This document shows, one piece after another, positions 63,921-64,000 of a stretch of 64,000 bases of DNA. The translations under genes and the position numbers were made by a program. Source of the stretch: Chryseobacterium balustinum (GTDB lineage Bacteria; Bacteroidota; Bacteroidia; Flavobacteriales; Weeksellaceae); the NCBI RefSeq assembly GCF_900168205.1, contig NZ_FUZE01000014.1:46207-110206 (forward strand). The letters run 5' to 3'. The first letter of the stretch is position 1; each line of letters begins with the position of its first letter. The notes under the pieces were generated by a model. The model searched no databases. It had not been told where the DNA came from and saw only the letters and a program-made list of their open reading frames with translations.

Positions 63921-64000
63921 AATCTGGAACTCATAAGCAAAGATAAACTGGAAAAATGGATTTTACCTCATTTAAGCAAAGGCAAACGAGGGTTTTCCAC
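63921..64000 (+). mobile_element. Possible transposase N-terminus (runs off window)
   Basis: The frame after a TAA at 63918-63920 reads NLELISKDKLEKWILPHLSK and GKRGFS, resembling the start of IS5-type transposases of Flavobacteriia. No start codon is visible in this frame and the element continues past the window, so this rests on resemblance only. Confidence 0.4.

Noticed and set aside
63845..63945. Small frame beginning MNLFKLFQKK after the norB-like gene
   Set aside because: It overlaps the norB end and an alternative transposase-like frame, has no family resemblance, and is probably chance.

Overview
The window comes from a low-GC Bacteroidota genome, most probably a Flavobacteriia member of the Chryseobacterium/Weeksellaceae type. 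The evidence is the ccoNO fusion, a type IX secretion sorting domain, TonB-dependent receptors, the hmuYRSTUV-type haem operon, Bacteroidota -7 boxes (TAnnTTTG) and weak Shine-Dalgarno sequences. The whole stretch is one large nitrate-respiration and NO-handling region. It covers nitrate to nitrite to NO to N2O; no nosZ is present.

Layout. 1-11.1 kb: end of an Rrf2 regulator, flavohaemoglobin, ccoG and ccoNO, AraC and Crp/Fnr regulators, and a second, unusual cbb3-type oxidase operon with two small membrane proteins. 11.2-16.3 kb: DUF488 protein, CLC channel, TetR regulator, then two decayed genes (a frameshifted small gene and a 5'-truncated DnaE-like polymerase). 16.6-31.8 kb: a probable membrane-coupled nitrate reductase (cytochrome b, cytoplasmic molybdopterin subunit, four-cluster ferredoxin, Rieske protein, small membrane protein) followed by moaA, a T9SS repeat protein, a SUOX-like lipoprotein, moeA, a ModE-type wHTH, mobA, a TonB receptor, moaD, moeB, moaE and moaCB. 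31.9-40.5 kb: DUF438/PAS protein, Rrf2, nirK-nirV-sco-cytochrome c, ric and qNOR, hemerythrin-like protein. 40.6-42.7 kb: modABC. 42.8-52.8 kb: hmuYRSTUV haem module plus a haem-copper-like orphan. 52.9-57 kb: a third Rrf2 divergent from a CydDC-like exporter. 57-61.7 kb: porin, cytochrome c'-like protein and two NarK transporters on the minus strand. 61.8-63.9 kb: a NorC/NorB-like pair with an altered active site, then the possible start of a transposase.

The most interesting regional signal is a recurring palindrome, approximately AWAAAAKAY-N6-RTMTTWTWT, found at about ten places. It lies upstream of hmp, the nitrate reductase operon, the DUF438 protein, an Rrf2 gene, nirK, ric, modA, hmuY, cydDC and the narK/norCB divergent region. 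At three promoters it lies exactly 15 nt before a -7 box. The three Rrf2 proteins all keep C92/C99/C105, the NsrR cluster pattern, so I infer one NO- or redox-responsive regulon that also takes in molybdate uptake, haem acquisition and CydDC. Other strong signals are the NorB-like protein lacking two FeB ligands and one low-spin haem ligand, and two inverted copies of an intergenic element whose closing stem shows compensatory changes.
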